DNA of 64,000 nucleotides from Phallusia mammillata. Lineage: Eukaryota; Chordata; Ascidiacea; Phlebobranchia; Ascidiidae. The notes under the pieces are model-generated. The model did no database searches. It worked only from the letters and a program-made list of their open reading frames with translations, and had not been told where the DNA came from. Positions within the stretch are counted from its first letter, which is position 1, and the number at the start of each line of letters is the position of its first letter. This document shows, piece by piece, positions 24,626-39,156 of the stretch. The DNA is taken from NCBI GenBank assembly GCA_003260075.1, contig QLIY01000004.1, positions 169,910-233,909 on the forward strand, read 5' to 3'. The position numbers and the translations under genes were made by a program.

Positions 24626-27600
24626 TCAGCTTGCATGAGATCGCTTATGTTTTAAAATTTCAACAGCGGACAGCATTAAATCCTGGTCGCATACGTCACA
24701 ATGCCAAGATCGCTGCAGCGAAGAGATAGATTGTGAAGTCATATTAGAACTTCCCGCCTCTTCGGACGCCTGTAATATAAAAAACAACGTTACAAAAGCA
24801 ACGTAATTAGATGATTGCTCGCTTCGGTTTAGAGAAAAGTACAAATTGAGTCTGGAACAGGCTTTCAAATCATGTGCACTTTTACTCACGTCCTGCGAAT
24901 CCATTTTAGCACCAGGATCACCACAAGCAGCTTGGTGTCGCAATCGCTCGGATATGGTTAAGGGTAGTTTTATTTGGCACGTTGGACAAGTCCAAAACAC
25001 ACGTAAATAATCGCCACCCATGTCTGGTGTGCCCTCTTGTAGACAATTGTAGGTAAGAAATGGAGAAAGCGAGATTCCACCCTTGATTGGGTTAGGCTTT
25101 GCATCAGTTAACGTCACAGCAAAACTCTTTGCACCTTAATATATAAATAAGGTATGATTGGCAAGACAAAATATTAAAAGTTAATTATGTTATGTGGTTG
25201 GTTAGTTAATTAAAGTATTGTAAAATAAGACCTGGACGTGACTTATGAGATGATTTGTTTTCCAATATGCTACAACAGTGGAACCAAACACACATTAAAC
25301 CATCATTGCAATGCCACAACGCAACTGTGGTCTGTTTATGAGTTTCTGTACTTTACCACGGAGACTATACTTTAATTGTTTAATATTTGTTTTTTAGCAG
25401 ACTCAAGGCAGTATGTACCAGAAAGTACGGCAAAAGTTGGACACATTATTTTGGAGCAAACCACAGGGACAGGAGGTGTCGATGCTGGCCTAACTAGCCA
25501 AATTTAACAGGTCTGAATATGTGACAAGTAATTACGAATTTGTACACACATCACAATAACGCAATAACTCCTATCATAGGACCTTTGACAAGGTCGTCGT
25601 CGTTGCATCCAGGTCCAACGTAAAGTTTTTTCTTCTGCAGCGCAGTAAAGCGACGAAGTCGATACACGATTTTGCTATCCAGAAACTCGGCAAGTTTGTC
25701 GCCTAAGAAGCGTTGAAGCTTCAGGGTTTTGCGACTTCGAGAAGGATCTGTGTACAACGTAATAAGTTTTAATACACGTCACTCATTTATGTAAACGTAC
25801 GGTAATTGATGAGAAATTTAACTTTTCTGTTTACCTCCGTCCTTGGTTTTACTTCCAGCCAATCTCAGCCGCAAAAGCTCTTCCCAGGCGCTTCTTAACT
25901 GCAAAGTAGAAGCAACCGTGGACTGCGCAAGCTCCACATCAGGCACGTGTATCTCAATCCACTCGTCAACCACAATGCGTTGGCAACTTGCATCTGTGTC
26001 AAGTGATTGTGCAAATAGCATGAGAGACTGAAGGGCAGGAATCTAAAATGAAACGGAAATTATTTATGATAGCAAAAACATAACAAAGGTTCGTTGGTGT
26101 TCATCAATGGTTCCCAAACGTTTAGGAAGATATATATTTTGTCATTTTATCAAGTCTGTAGACCCCACTTGGTTGAGACAAACAAAGATCTTAAGTTATT
26201 ACAAACTAATTGATATAGTTCAATGTTAAAATAATTGTGAAATGACAAAAAGAAACGAAATCGAAAGTTTGTAACTTGCATATCAATAGTAGTGCAGAGT
26301 TGCCAATTTTTTTTTAAACCTTGAAAGTATTTGTATTTTCTTTATTCACGGACCCCTATTTCATGATTTTCATGAAAAAAAGCGAATTCTAAGTTGGAAT
26401 TCCCGGTATAGGCACTTGAATGAATTCCCAAATACAAAGGGTTACATCTTATGCACTCACCCTCATCGTGTTGACCAAATATGGTTTGGTGGTTTCAAGG
26501 AGGGACACATATGTCAAAAGTTGGTGGCGATGGCCAAGTAAACCTCTGTGACCCGATTGACCTTCCTTTATTAGGGCCGGATCATCTTTTCCGGTCGGCT
26601 CCAATTCTTGTGGATGGTGGGCAAAGTATCCGTTTGGATGGAGAATTACAAAAAGTTTGTTCTTTGTGTGAAAAACCTAATTAGCGTCCAAGTATGTTTT
26701 AGTTCGAAAGCTAGTTGGTAATCTTTGTTCTAAAAATACATTCGCATATAAATGTAGGCACTTGTAGCCCACTAGCGAATTTAACTTGCAAAAAAACGGC
26801 AATTGCTTATCTTACGGTGATTCTTGTTTGGTCAATTTTGGTTAGGTAAAGCTTTCAACAACAAAAGTTAAAACGAAAATCACAAATTCGGCGCCAAATT
26901 TAACTGGGAGAGCAAAAAAGATATGGACAGGTGTTATCTTTAAACTAGTGTTTATTTTTGTGTTACCTTGAGTCTGTTAATGAGCTAAAATTGATCGTTA
27001 ACGTTGTGAAAACCTGTGAAATTTCTTTGTAATATGTATCTAAAAATATATGCGATGTAATTATTGTAATATGTTGTAACCTGATCAGAATCTGGAGAAT
27101 ATGAGTTGCAGTCGTCGGGAAACGCCAAGTTTGGATAAAGTCCCGAACATAGTATGATCTTAAGCATGATGATATCACGCAAAGTAAACTGACGACGTTC
27201 GCTTGTAGCCTGTACAAAAACAAACAAATGAATTACAGTTTCAAAAGCTTTGATATAATTAAGACTCGTTATACCACACACTTTTAACAGCAATTAATTT
27301 CAAAATTGTACGCCTTAATACTTTATTATTTTTTACTTTTACGTACTACTGTGTCGTACCGTAAAAAGCTTACATAATTTCAGAGTACATTTGAAACATT
27401 CACCACACAATCAGTAGGAATAAGAAATATGTTTGCAACTATCCTAAATCAACATGTAATTTAAAACAAAAGAAAAAGTCATACATGCAGAGAGGGGCAA
27501 CTGTCCACAAGTTTAAAGCAACATGGTTTTACCTGATAAAGTTTATCCAGATTGTGTCGTAATTTAAATTCGAGGTCTTTCACATTAGCAGCCAAAGAGG

Positions 27601-30600
27601 ACGCAGAATTTTCGTCCTTTTCTAATTCTTCGTCTGAATTGTCTACCTCGTACTTTCCTTCTTGCAGCCTCAACACTTTGCGTTTTCTTGACTCGTGTCT
27701 TGGAACACGAAGGTTTTTATAATATTATAAAATCATTGAAACGCTACATACGGATCTGTTCATAAGTTTAACGATGTAAATAACGGCCCAAATAGACGTA
27801 AAAAGTGACATGCTTATTATTCATGCTTTTACGTCTATTTGGGCCGTTATTTTCATCAGTAAACATCTAAAACCAGAATTTTGGCTGCATCAGTGACATA
27901 ATGATTAAAGTACAAATAAAAAATGTCTAAAATTGAAAATGGAAGTACGAATATAACATCAATTTTCAAATGATTGTTTTCTGCAACTTTCGTAAAATGG
28001 GAATGGAAATTTGGCTTAAACAGCTTTTAAAAGTGTTGCTAAAAAGCGGAACAAGTTGTTTTGAAAACGTAGATAGGGATATTTGATATCAAATTTGATT
28101 TTACACTAACTGATCGAGAATCTACACAATAAAACTAATTTTGTAACACTTCGGAATAAATCGTATCCGCTTCAAAACCGCAACGTATCAAATAATTCCA
28201 TTTCATAAGACACTTTGAAAGGACAACACAACTTAAATATATTCTTACATCCCCACACACCTCTGTTCGTCTTTCATCTGAAATAGACGTTTTCTATCGG
28301 CGTGACGTCGCCTTCTGTCGTAACTGGTGCCCGCAACCTCGTTATCTTTTTCAACATGAGACAGCAAAGCGTTACCCTGAAGTTAAAAATTCGAGATTAG
28401 GTCCGCCATATATACAACAAAAAAGGGAAAAAAATCCTTTAGAACTCATGCGCTCTAACCCGAGTGATACTGGATGCAACTAGTTTACGCAGGACTTTAT
28501 AGAACAATTGTACCCGTCTTTACTGAGATAATAAATTTTTAACGTGTATTACTGGCCTATTACAATGCATTAGATATGGCTTTAAAATCAAGGCTTGTTA
28601 TATTCACCCCTTTACCTGTAAAAGATCTTCAAACTGCCTTTTAACGTTGGCCATCTCGTAGAAGCGCTGCTCCTCTAAACAGCGCCTTTTGCACCATTTG
28701 CGACTGGAAGACTTTCCTTCACGTTTCACCTGAGAAATACCAGTAACAACTTATAATGCGGTTTAATACACAGCTAACTATAAAAAAGAGGGACTCTGCG
28801 ACCCATAACGTCCAAAGGTTAGAAATATTAAAAAACAAAGTAACTATTGAAGCCACACGCCCTAAAAGATTATAGGTCTTGGCAGATTAAAAGAAAATGG
28901 TGCATTTTGAATCGCCACAACAACCATAAAAATTGGTTGCATTGGTTTGATGCAGTCATCAAACAACGTTTGTGTTTATTTGCAAAATAGAATATACCTG
29001 AATCCATTCGTCAAAGAGATTTAGAAGTGTAATAGGATCCCCATGATCTGACTCAAGAGGTCTGCGTCTTGTACACGCCTCAGCGTTGTTATAGGCTGAT
29101 CTGGTATAAGGAGATTGAACACTCAAGACTGAGGCAATGGAAATAACTGGTTCCGTGACATCAAACAGACTGCCCATAATCAGCATTTTGCCTGAAAACA
29201 CAATGGCAGTTTATAAAAGGGTAGCGCGTTTTCTAATCCACATGAACGTATCAAAATTGGTAAACAACAAACGCACAAGTAACACGTGTCAAATATGTTC
29301 AAATACAGAAATCGTCCTGGGCCAGTGATGCTCAACAAACGATTTCAGTTGTACATATTGACGTATCATAGCTGTAATTTACAAATGCTAGAAATTGCAT
29401 TTAGATATACACAGACTGTTTCAACTGTGCTGTAAGTTGCAGCTGTGATAAGTTATATGAGTCAACTAGGTTGCCATACCAACAGTTACGTCGACAGGTA
29501 ACTGGGCAAGCATTTCGCCAAGCGGAGTAATCTCGTCTTTGGAGCCGATCGCTCCGTGCTCGTAGAGACAGCGCAGGGCGTCGTTAAGTGAAGCTTTCGG
29601 CGGTGGCTCAATGAAAGAGAACGATCGAATGTCGCCAACTCCCATACTCTTCATCTGGAAGTGAAGAAGTTTGTAAAAGTTAGTGTAAAGTCAGGACAAT
29701 TGTGAATGCCAGTTAACTTATTATTTATACTCTATTGAGTACTGACTACCAGTTATGATCCACTTCGTAGTTAAAAAAGTGTGGCCATATTTTGAGACTC
29801 TGAGTAGGGTGTAAAGTGGGATCAATGGTGCGCCGCTAAGTTTTGATTATTTTAAAGGTGCACCCTCAGTTTAAAAGTTTCGGTGGTTTGAACACTAGTA
29901 TACCAAACACAAGACTTAAACATAGATCAACATTAGTACTTTGGACTTACCTGCAGTATAAGAGAGTCAAGCGGGACACGTTGAATCTCTGGTACTGCGT
30001 AATCAGCTAAAACATCGTAATCATCTTCCGAATAAAGACGGAAGCAAACTCCAGGCCCTGTTCGACCAGCGCGACCTAAAAACCCAAACAATATGGTATT
30101 GGAGTTATATATGAAAACATATTTTTTCCAATATAATGCTTTGAAATGTGTTGAATCTGGACTACATGAGGCGAAGCAACTTTAACCAAAATATTTTATA
30201 TAAAAGACAGTTTTATCAAATGGCAAACCCATTAAATAACATTATTCTAATTTAGGCATTATACCAAAAGTCTCCAAAGCATTACCACGAGAAGGTATAG
30301 AATAACCTCTATCCTGTTTTAGAATTCGAAACCACCAAGACTTAATAGTCATACAATGTTTAACAACATACATCAAAATTCAAGTTCAGACCTTTGCGTT
30401 GTTCAGCGCTTGCCCGGCTTATCCAAAACTCCTGCAGCTTCTTCATCTTGTACTGGGCGTCGTAACTCATCTCTTTTACTCGTCCCGAGTCGCACACAAA
30501 CCTCACTCCGTCCACAGTCACAGATGTTTCGGCGATGTTAGTCGACAAAATGCATTTTCGGACACCTTCAGGGGCCAGATCGAACACCTTGAAACAAGGA

Positions 30601-33348
30601 TTTCTAGCTTTAATCAAACCTAAGGTGAATAAGTGCTATAGTTTGATGCAATTGCGAACCAGTTATTCGCTTATATGTTGCATTTTCCTATGGCATAGAT
30701 AAAGCGTTTTGTAACATGACGGTAAAGCTTACTCATATCGTATTTCTGCGTCAAAAAGCATACAAGTAACGCTATATTTATCTTATGTTAATCATAATTA
30801 TTGTTCATAGGCCTAGGTGTCACTATCTCTATACCTTGTCTTGTTCTTCAATAGAAAGAGTACTATGAAGAGGAAGAACAATCCAACGCTTTGTTTCTTC
30901 TGCATAAGGTTTCACAGCATCCTCGACAGACGTTATTTCCTGTAAAACAAAACCCAAATCATAAGTTAAATAGATCTAGTTCTACCTGACTTCCAATGAA
31001 GAATTGTGACCTGCATGCCTGGTAGAAACACTAACAAATCGCCACGTTCTGTTGTAGGGTATTTCTTGTCAATCTTTTGCAAAATTCTGACATACGGTCG
31101 AGGGTCAAGACGTGCCGTTTTCGACGTTTGCTCCTCCTGAAAAAATAACATTCATTTCTCAGCCTGGTTGATCAATGTTGATGATTACCTAGTTTACCAA
31201 TTTATTCATATATTTGTGCTACAGTATTGCAAAACACTTTTTAATCAATTGTTAGTATGTGTTTAATTGAAGTGTACAGTTGCATAAGTTTAGTAATAGG
31301 AGAATGGAACCAAGTTATAGTAGGAAGAAAAATGAATTTAATTGGGAATTACAGAGCTGAACTTACTACAGGAATTGGGTGATATTGGACTTGAATTGGG
31401 TAAAGGCGACCAGGAACCTGAATAACTGGAGCATCTTTAAAATACTTTGAAAATAGCTCAAGGTTTATAGTAGCGGACATAAGAACCAGTCGCACTTCAG
31501 ACTTTCTATTGCCTGAAGTAATTAGATTACGAAGCAATCCGAGAAGCAAATCAGACTGAAGATGTCTTTCATGAACCTAGAATCAAACGACTTACATTAA
31601 AATTCCAGGCAAGTACACAATTAAACACTGATACAAAAATCTTTAGGTTAACCAAACAAGTTTGTTGTCAAACATATAGACTTATTCACGAAAAAATGCA
31701 TACTTTTCATACCTCGTCTAGAATAATAACATTGTATTGCCCCAGCAATGTGTCCTGTTGCATTTGACGCAGAAGCAAACCCTCAGTTAGAAACAGGATT
31801 CTTGTTGCTTTTGTTTTAGTACCTTCAAACCTACAGAAACAGAAATATCCAAGTGACAAATTTATAAACACTATCTGTACAACAATAAGTAGTTTTTGCA
31901 CACAGTTAATAAGTCTCATATTTAAGTTTTTTATTTATATATTTTATAGTTCCATATTCTCACAAAGTACCAAACAAGACTGTTACCTATAAAGTAATTG
32001 ATGACTTTTTAAGAATTTTCACCTTATTTGATAAGCAACTTCGGATCCATACTGATTTAGTGTTTCATAAGCAACACGCTTGGACAGTGAAATAGCAGCT
32101 ATTCTTCTAGGCTGCGTACAAGCAACTCGAGTGTACCCTGCATTAATTAAGTATTGTGGAACTTGTGTTGATTTTCCACACCCAGTATCGCCAGCAACTA
32201 TCACAACCTGAAAAAAACCCCACATGTAACATTAAAAGCACAAGCACTTTACAAAACAAATACCTGCAACTTTACCTTGTTAGATTTAACTGCATTTACA
32301 ATCTCGTCTTTATATTGTGCAATTGGAAGATTCCCTTGTTCAGACCTTAGTTTCTTTAATTTGGCAAAACTTTGCCGTTGCTTAAAGTCAATATAATGCA
32401 ACACAGCTGATCGAAATTCTGTAACCCTTTCTTGTGTAAGGTCACAATCCCCATAAAAGTCACTATCATATCCTTTGTGTCTAAAAGCAACTTACATTTA
32501 GACCGGGAAAACACAACAACTATACATTTATATTTAATTAAACCTTGTCTTTTTCTTGTGCTTTTGCTCATGTGATACAAATTTCTCGAGGTCTTTAGTG
32601 ACAACCGAGCAGTTTATTTTGTATCTGAATTCACATAAAAGTTATTGTTATACAAACACTTACATGTAAGTAAAACTGTGATTAAACTAACCTAAAAATG
32701 ATTTTTTGGACAAATTAAAAAATGTACAAAAATCCCAGGTAAACATTTTGCAATTTTTTGAATCGTGCTAACACACAAATATAAGCTGGAAATAAACCGT
32801 TTTCAATGTTAATGTATACATAAGTACCAGCAAAGGCATGAAAATGGTGTTCACTTTATGAAACAGTTGATTTGCATGTATTTTTCTCTAAAGATTTAAA
32901 AAATATAATTTCAAACTTAACATACCCCCTATATTTGCATTTTTGTACCTTTTGTTCAAAACATTGGCAAAATGGAACAGCAAAAACATACCGTGGGTGG
33001 TAATCTTTCGGAATTTTGATGTCACTATCAGCTGATACTTTGGAATGGTGCGGCTTTTCTTCACAACTGGAATCATTTAGCTTTCTCCTAGCTTCAAATT
33101 TTTGAAACCGTTTGAAGAACAACCAGAAATCGTCGTACTCTTTCGATCCGACTTTTATGAAGTCGTTTTCACGAAAAAATAGCTACAAAATGTCATGGTT
33201 ATAGCTTCAAAAATATCAAACATTTTTTGGAGCAATTTTGTTATTGGAACCAAGACTTTACGGATCTTATTTGCATTTGAATTGTCAGTTATCAGTGAAT
33301 TACCTTGTTCAGAGTGTGCTTGTGTTGATTCCAATCAAATTCACTCAT
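24626..33348 (-). CDS. DHX34: DEAH/DEVH-box RNA helicase DHX34, complete 22-exon model
   Basis: ATP-dependent RNA helicase that in animals works with the SMG1-UPF1 nonsense-mediated decay machinery. Exons: 33304-33348, 32992-33182, 32544-32624, 32276-32480, 32023-32207, 31713-31830, 31367-31576, 31011-31136, 30835-30939, 30392-30587, 29951-30075, 29480-29654, 28998-29191, 28616-28729, 28261-28376, 27533-27698, 27081-27209, 26461-26676, 25835-26042, 25583-25747, 24890-25134, 24626-24769; 3459 nt, 1152 residues, all joins in phase; human DHX34 is of similar length. Motifs: Walker [10 protein letters not shown] (about 180-188), DEVH (274-277) split by an intron, SAT (309-311), QRKGRAGRTG motif VI. 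HA2/OB regions follow. The C-terminus has two Cys/His clusters (CPTCQ...H...C and CDVC...H...H), as in DHX34. The N-terminal arm ([15 protein letters not shown]) is also typical. One intron holds a near-perfect 31-bp hairpin. Confidence 0.96.
27773..27857. repeat. Long near-perfect inverted repeat in a DHX34 intron
   Basis: Arms 27773-27803 and 27827-27857 are inverted copies over 31 bp with one mismatch (core AACGGCCCAAATAGACG), separated by 23 bp. RNA from either strand would fold into a strong hairpin. No clear target duplication beyond the arms. A palindromic MITE is the simplest reading. Confidence 0.85.
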
Positions 33349-33657
33349 TGCAATGTCAACCACGAAATCAACTTATTAGCCGAAACAAACACAAGCACCG
33401 TTCGGGGAAGTACCATATTTTAACCAAAGAAATCAGATTATTAAGTCAATTGTCAACATGTTTATTTAATAAAAAATAAAATTAACGATTTTAATCAAAA
33501 TGGGAAACCTACCATATATTTTACTGTTTTCTTATTTTGTTTGATAAATCCTATTTGGGTTTGCCACTGCTCTGGATCAAAAAATTATGTGCACTTGATT
33601 CTGTTGGAATTTTGTTGACTTGTATCAGATTCAATTTGAGAATAGCAAAGCTATGAT
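33349..33657. promoter_or_regulatory. DHX34-PACRGL bidirectional promoter region
   Basis: The start codons of two divergent genes are only 309 bp apart, so this AT-rich segment must hold both 5' UTRs and core promoters. I see no clear TATA box or conserved motif. Head-to-head spacing suggests shared control, which is inference. Confidence 0.6.
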
Positions 33658-35243
<1,586 letters not shown>

Positions 35244-36099
35244 ATTTTTTTTTAGTTTGAAGGGATAAAATAGCTTTTGCCAGTAGGCACTTTACCCTCA
35301 CTGTGGTACTGTTCATCACACTAAACATGTATGAACTGAAATGACATATGTGTTGTTGTTTCCGTAACTTGTTGTTAGCCTTTACTCTTCGAAAATGGTT
35401 TTTGTATATACTTTGCATATTTGACTATATCTTTTGTAGCTTTGACCAATTCTTTTCTCTGTGTTACCTAGTGAAGTTGGTGCTCAAACAACCACATTGA
35501 ATTTTTGAATTTTTTTTTATTGGTGCTCCATTGCTTAACCCACTCTTTTTTGTGAATTTTAAAGTCTTCCAAATGCTGAGCAGCATTGAATTATAAATAT
35601 AAGCAAAATATAAACACGAGTCTCGGATTCTTGTTTGGCGAAAGGTCAAATCTACAGCTGCATTGGATTATGTTGAAATATGGGTTAATAAGATTATAAA
35701 TTACTGGAAGTTTTGTAAAGCAAAAATATAAATACAGAAAATCCACATGCGCCAAGCGTTCCAAGTACGCAGTAGGGCCTGAGAGACTGGAATCATAAAC
35801 CAACAACGTTTTTTCTTCCTTAAAGATGCACTGACCCAGGCGCTAAGTTTTGCAAAAATGCAAGGTGGCGAACGTAAAGTGAAATTGATTGTGACGTCGT
35901 CATCAAAGCGAAAAATGACAAAAACTATCAAATTTAAACCCAAGGACCAAGAGATAAACTTCCTGTATGCAATGTTCGTCACATTAAAATATTTGAAGTA
36001 ATGTTTTTTAACATCCCTGTGATCAAATCACCGTTTTCCCAAACACATTTTTAATGCATGGTCATGGGTTTTACGTGTTCTTGCTGTGTTTGTTTTTGT
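35244..36099. other. PACRGL 3' flank with MITE fragment
   Basis: No gene seen. At 35837-35905 the sequence AGGCGCTAAGTTTTGCAAAA onward, with ATGCAAGGTGGCG, is the inverted counterpart of the right end of the element at 5496-6004, so this is a diverged fragment of the same family. Confidence 0.55.
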
Positions 36100-36765
36100 T
36101 AACAATTGTAAATACTGACTAACCCACAAATACATACACGATTTTTACCAAGCACTAAAATTTTTTACTTGCAATGTTTTTGTCTTGTCGTCATTGCTGC
36201 ATAAACTTTACATCCTATCTGGAACTAGTAAACTGCTGCTGTGTGACTTTGTGTTACAGGAAAATCTAATGATTGAAGCGTCACTTCACCAAGGGATCAA
36301 GTGAACTAAGCTGTTCAACCAACGCTTGCGCCGAGTTTTTTTTTTTAATTCTATTGTAGGCTACTGTTGCTTTTTTCATGATCTTTATCATTTTATTTTT
36401 TGTCATTCTTTTAAAGTTATTCAGTAGAATANTAACAATTGTAAATACTGACTAACCCACAAATACATACACGATTTTTACCAAGCACTAAAATTTTTTA
36501 CTTGCAATGTTTTTGTCTTGTCGTCATTGCTGCATAAACTTTACATCCTATCTGGAACTAGTAAACTGCTGCTGTGTGACTTTGTTGTTACAGGGAAATC
36601 TAATGATTGAAGCGTCACTTCACCAAGGGATCAAGTGAACTAAGCTGTTCAACCAACGCTTGCGCCGAGTTTTTTTTTTTAATTCTATTGTAGGCTACTG
36701 TTGCTTTTTTCATGATCTTTATCATTTTATTTTTTGTCATTCTTTTAAAGTTATTCAGTAGAATA
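36100..36765 (+). repeat. Near-identical 332-bp tandem duplication split by an N
   Basis: 36100-36431 and 36433-36765 are almost identical. The differences I see are TTTGTGTTACAGGAAAATC versus TTTGTTGTTACAGGGAAATC. The copies abut exactly at the single N (36432). Two alleles placed end to end by the assembler is the simplest explanation. Confidence 0.9.
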
Positions 36766-36859
36766 GTCGATAGTTTTCTCTCAAACTAGTTGCCTGGATA
36801 ACTTAATATTAGTCCAAAGTCTACTAATAGCATGAATATGTACTTTGTGTGTGTGCTCT

Positions 36860-37231
36860 TTCTTCCGGCGCCTGAAACTATCCGGCAGGGTTTCTTTCGG
36901 TGGTTTCCTTTCCTGTCGAACCCCACCCTCTTTCCCTAACACGGGTGGTTAGTTTATAGGGCCCCCTCGACTGGTTCCACCAACGTTCCACCCCCAGTCG
37001 GGTTTACCCACAATGCGCCAACCTCACTTTCTTGTGAGCCCCAGACACTTAACGCCTTGTAATGACGGTGTAGCTGCAGCGCGTTTTGGCTCTCATCCAC
37101 CACTTGTGCCCGACACTTTTATGCGCTCCATAACGTTTTAACGTTGTGCAGCTATTTCCGGCTTGGTGATTGTTTTAGTGCAATTGTGTCGCTATGTCGT
37201 CTTTCACCAAGCGAAATAAACTCAACTCAAC
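36860..37231 (+). repeat. Dispersed GC-rich repeat ending ACTCAACTCAAC
   Basis: GC-rich segment unlike its surroundings; its last 105 bp (37126-37231) match the NLR leader and its end matches 10168-10188. The left limit is uncertain. No ORF of substance. A SINE-like or other non-autonomous repeat. Confidence 0.65.
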
Positions 37232-37250
37232 ATTTATCTTTGGTTCTGCA

Positions 37251-37462
37251 CAGTGTTGGGATTCAATTCTTTTGTCAACGGGTTCTATCACAAAAGTCAT
37301 ATTTTTCAGCCGGTTCTACTACAAAACCTTCTTTGACAGTAACCAGGGATGCTAACCGGTTCGCTGATCTCATAAAATTTCGTGGGACGGTTCTATAGAA
37401 CCGGTGCGAACCGGCTGAATAGAACCGGTGGCCCGGTGCGAACCAGCTGAATCCCACCACTG
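37251..37462. mobile_element. hAT-type MITE, CAGTGTTGGGATTCA family
   Basis: Left end CAGTGTTGGGATTCA, right end TGAATCCCACCACTG (14 of 15 inverted). Perfect 8-bp duplication GTTCTGCA (37243-37250 and 37463-37470). The interior has repeated GAACCGGT / GGTTCTA motifs. Inserted 12 bp after the dispersed repeat and about 290 bp upstream of the transporter gene. Confidence 0.93.
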
Positions 37463-37752
37463 GTTCTGCATCATTTAAAACTGCTTCGTCAGTTGTGGTG
37501 TTATGTTTACATTTTTTACAAGCGCGGAAGGGCGCAGCAAACTGCAGTAGGCTATGCATTAACTACAAGAAATTAATACGTCAAGAGTCTTTATTTGGAA
37601 TAGAACTGAAATGAACGAAATTATACCGAAGCAATAAGGGCATCAAAAAGGAAGCCGGAAAGAGCACCACAAAGAAGTTCAGGCGTTGTGGTCTTTTTAA
37701 AAGCATACCCAGTCGAATTTTTGGAACAAAATATGGGACAAATGGTTGAATA

Positions 37753-39156
37753 ATGAACAACTTAGGGGTTGCAAGCATTATAACTGCCTGTGTTGAGTGC
37801 GTTCTATGTACTGGAGTTTTGTTCGGATGGCCTTCTCTGCAGTTCAGTTTGGACGATGAAGGTTACTTTCACAATTTATGCATCGAAAATGAGAATCTTA
37901 GCTCTTTACAGAATCTATCTTCGTGTACAGCAAGTGATGAAAGCTTTAATCTTGTATTCACTGTTGCCTCTTCATTCTATGAAATGCCAGTTCTGTTGTT
38001 TGGATACATATTAGATACCTTTGGAACACTTGCAATGCGGTTTTTGGCAACCTCCTTGCATTCTTTAGGTTATATGCTTTTATGGATAATGTCACCAAGT
38101 ACTTCAGTGCTACTGTACCCAGCAATGGCAATGATATCAAGTAGTGGTTATGCATTATGGATGAGCAATTCACAATTAGGAAATTTAAATCCTTCATATA
38201 GATCTGTCTTTCTTTCTATATCCTCTGGCATGTCAGATTTATCTTCAATTGTGTATTTGTTTGTAAAGCTTCAACATGATCAAGGTGCTTCATCAAAATC
38301 CATTTTTATGGTGCTCTTCGTTATTACAGTGTTTCCTTGGTTTCGGAGTTATTTTCTTATGCCTAAAAAGACAATTCCTTATCCTGCAATGTCCAAGCAT
38401 CATCACTTTGGTATTGTCAAGAAGCTACAAAAAACTTTAATAGTTGGAAATGATGTTACAGAAAACCTTTCTAAATCACCAAAGCAAAGTTTGGAGATTG
38501 ACAAACTAACTATATCAAGTACACAAAAAGGAAAAAAAACGTTAAAACAGTGCTTGATGAAAGCAATCTTTTGGTCAAACTTGTACCATGTTGTTGTCAT
38601 TAAGCTCCGCTTGTCTCTGTTCTATGGTAGTGTTCTTAAATGGCTCAGCAGTTTTCCCGACATCGATGTAGGTAGCTTCACAAATTGGTTTAATGTGGTG
38701 CTTTTATGTGGTGTCTTTGTTGCCCCTTTAAACGGGATGGTTGCTGATGGCCTAAGTAGTCATTTTAAAAGCAGGTTTCGGGCTGAGCAAACTGCTGTCT
38801 TAAGAGCTTATGCTGTTTCCATGTTTCTAACCAGTACATTTTCAGTTATCTTGTCTGTGGCAGCTTTAGCACGCAGTGTTTATCCAGCGTTTGTGTTTGT
38901 TCTTTTAACTAAAAGCTTTGTGTATAGTGGAAGCGGAGGATTTTTATTTGTAGCTTTTTCTACTGAGCATTATGGAAAACTGCTTGGAATTACCAGCTTG
39001 GTGATTAGTGTTTTTAGTCTAGCCCAGTACGCTATATTTAAGTTAGCTGTTTCCCTTGATCCTGACTTTTATGTAATTAACATTGCCATGTTGTGCCTCA
39101 CACTGACCACATATGTGCACCCAATTGTAATCTTTTACAGCAGCAGATCAAGTTAA
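37753..39156 (+). CDS. SLC43-family transporter (SLC43A3-like), intronless
   Basis: Major-facilitator carrier of the plasma membrane, 467 residues. The start MNNLGVASIITACVECVLCT, with VLFGWPSLQF in TM1, is the SLC43 signature; the extracellular loop has Cys and several N-glycosylation sequons (NLSS). QIGNL-like QLGNLNPSYRS and the loop after TM6 (YFLMPKKTIPYP) also match SLC43A3. About 12 membrane segments, with a charged cytosolic loop near residues 215-270. Slightly shorter than vertebrate members (about 490). Human SLC43A3 is a purine-base carrier and SLC43A1/2 carry large neutral amino acids; the substrate here is unproven. The lack of introns contrasts with every long neighbour and suggests a retroposed or intron-lost copy. 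Confidence 0.9.
   Translation: MNNLGVASIITACVECVLCTGVLFGWPSLQFSLDDEGYFHNLCIENENLSSLQNLSSCTASDESFNLVFTVASSFYEMPVLLFGYILDTFGTLAMRFLATSLHSLGYMLLWIMSPSTSVLLYPAMAMISSSGYALWMSNSQLGNLNPSYRSVFLSISSGMSDLSSIVYLFVKLQHDQGASSKSIFMVLFVITVFPWFRSYFLMPKKTIPYPAMSKHHHFGIVKKLQKTLIVGNDVTENLSKSPKQSLEIDKLTISSTQKGKKTLKQCLMKAIFWSNLYHVVVIKLRLSLFYGSVLKWLSSFPDIDVGSFTNWFNVVLLCGVFVAPLNGMVADGLSSHFKSRFRAEQTAVLRAYAVSMFLTSTFSVILSVAALARSVYPAFVFVLLTKSFVYSGSGGFLFVAFSTEHYGKLLGITSLVISVFSLAQYAIFKLAVSLDPDFYVINIAMLCLTLTTYVHPIVIFYSSRSS

Noticed and set aside
26108..26360. hAT-like segment with TTCCCAAACG and GGACCCC motifs in a DHX34 intron
   Set aside because: No paired terminal repeats or target duplication could be found.
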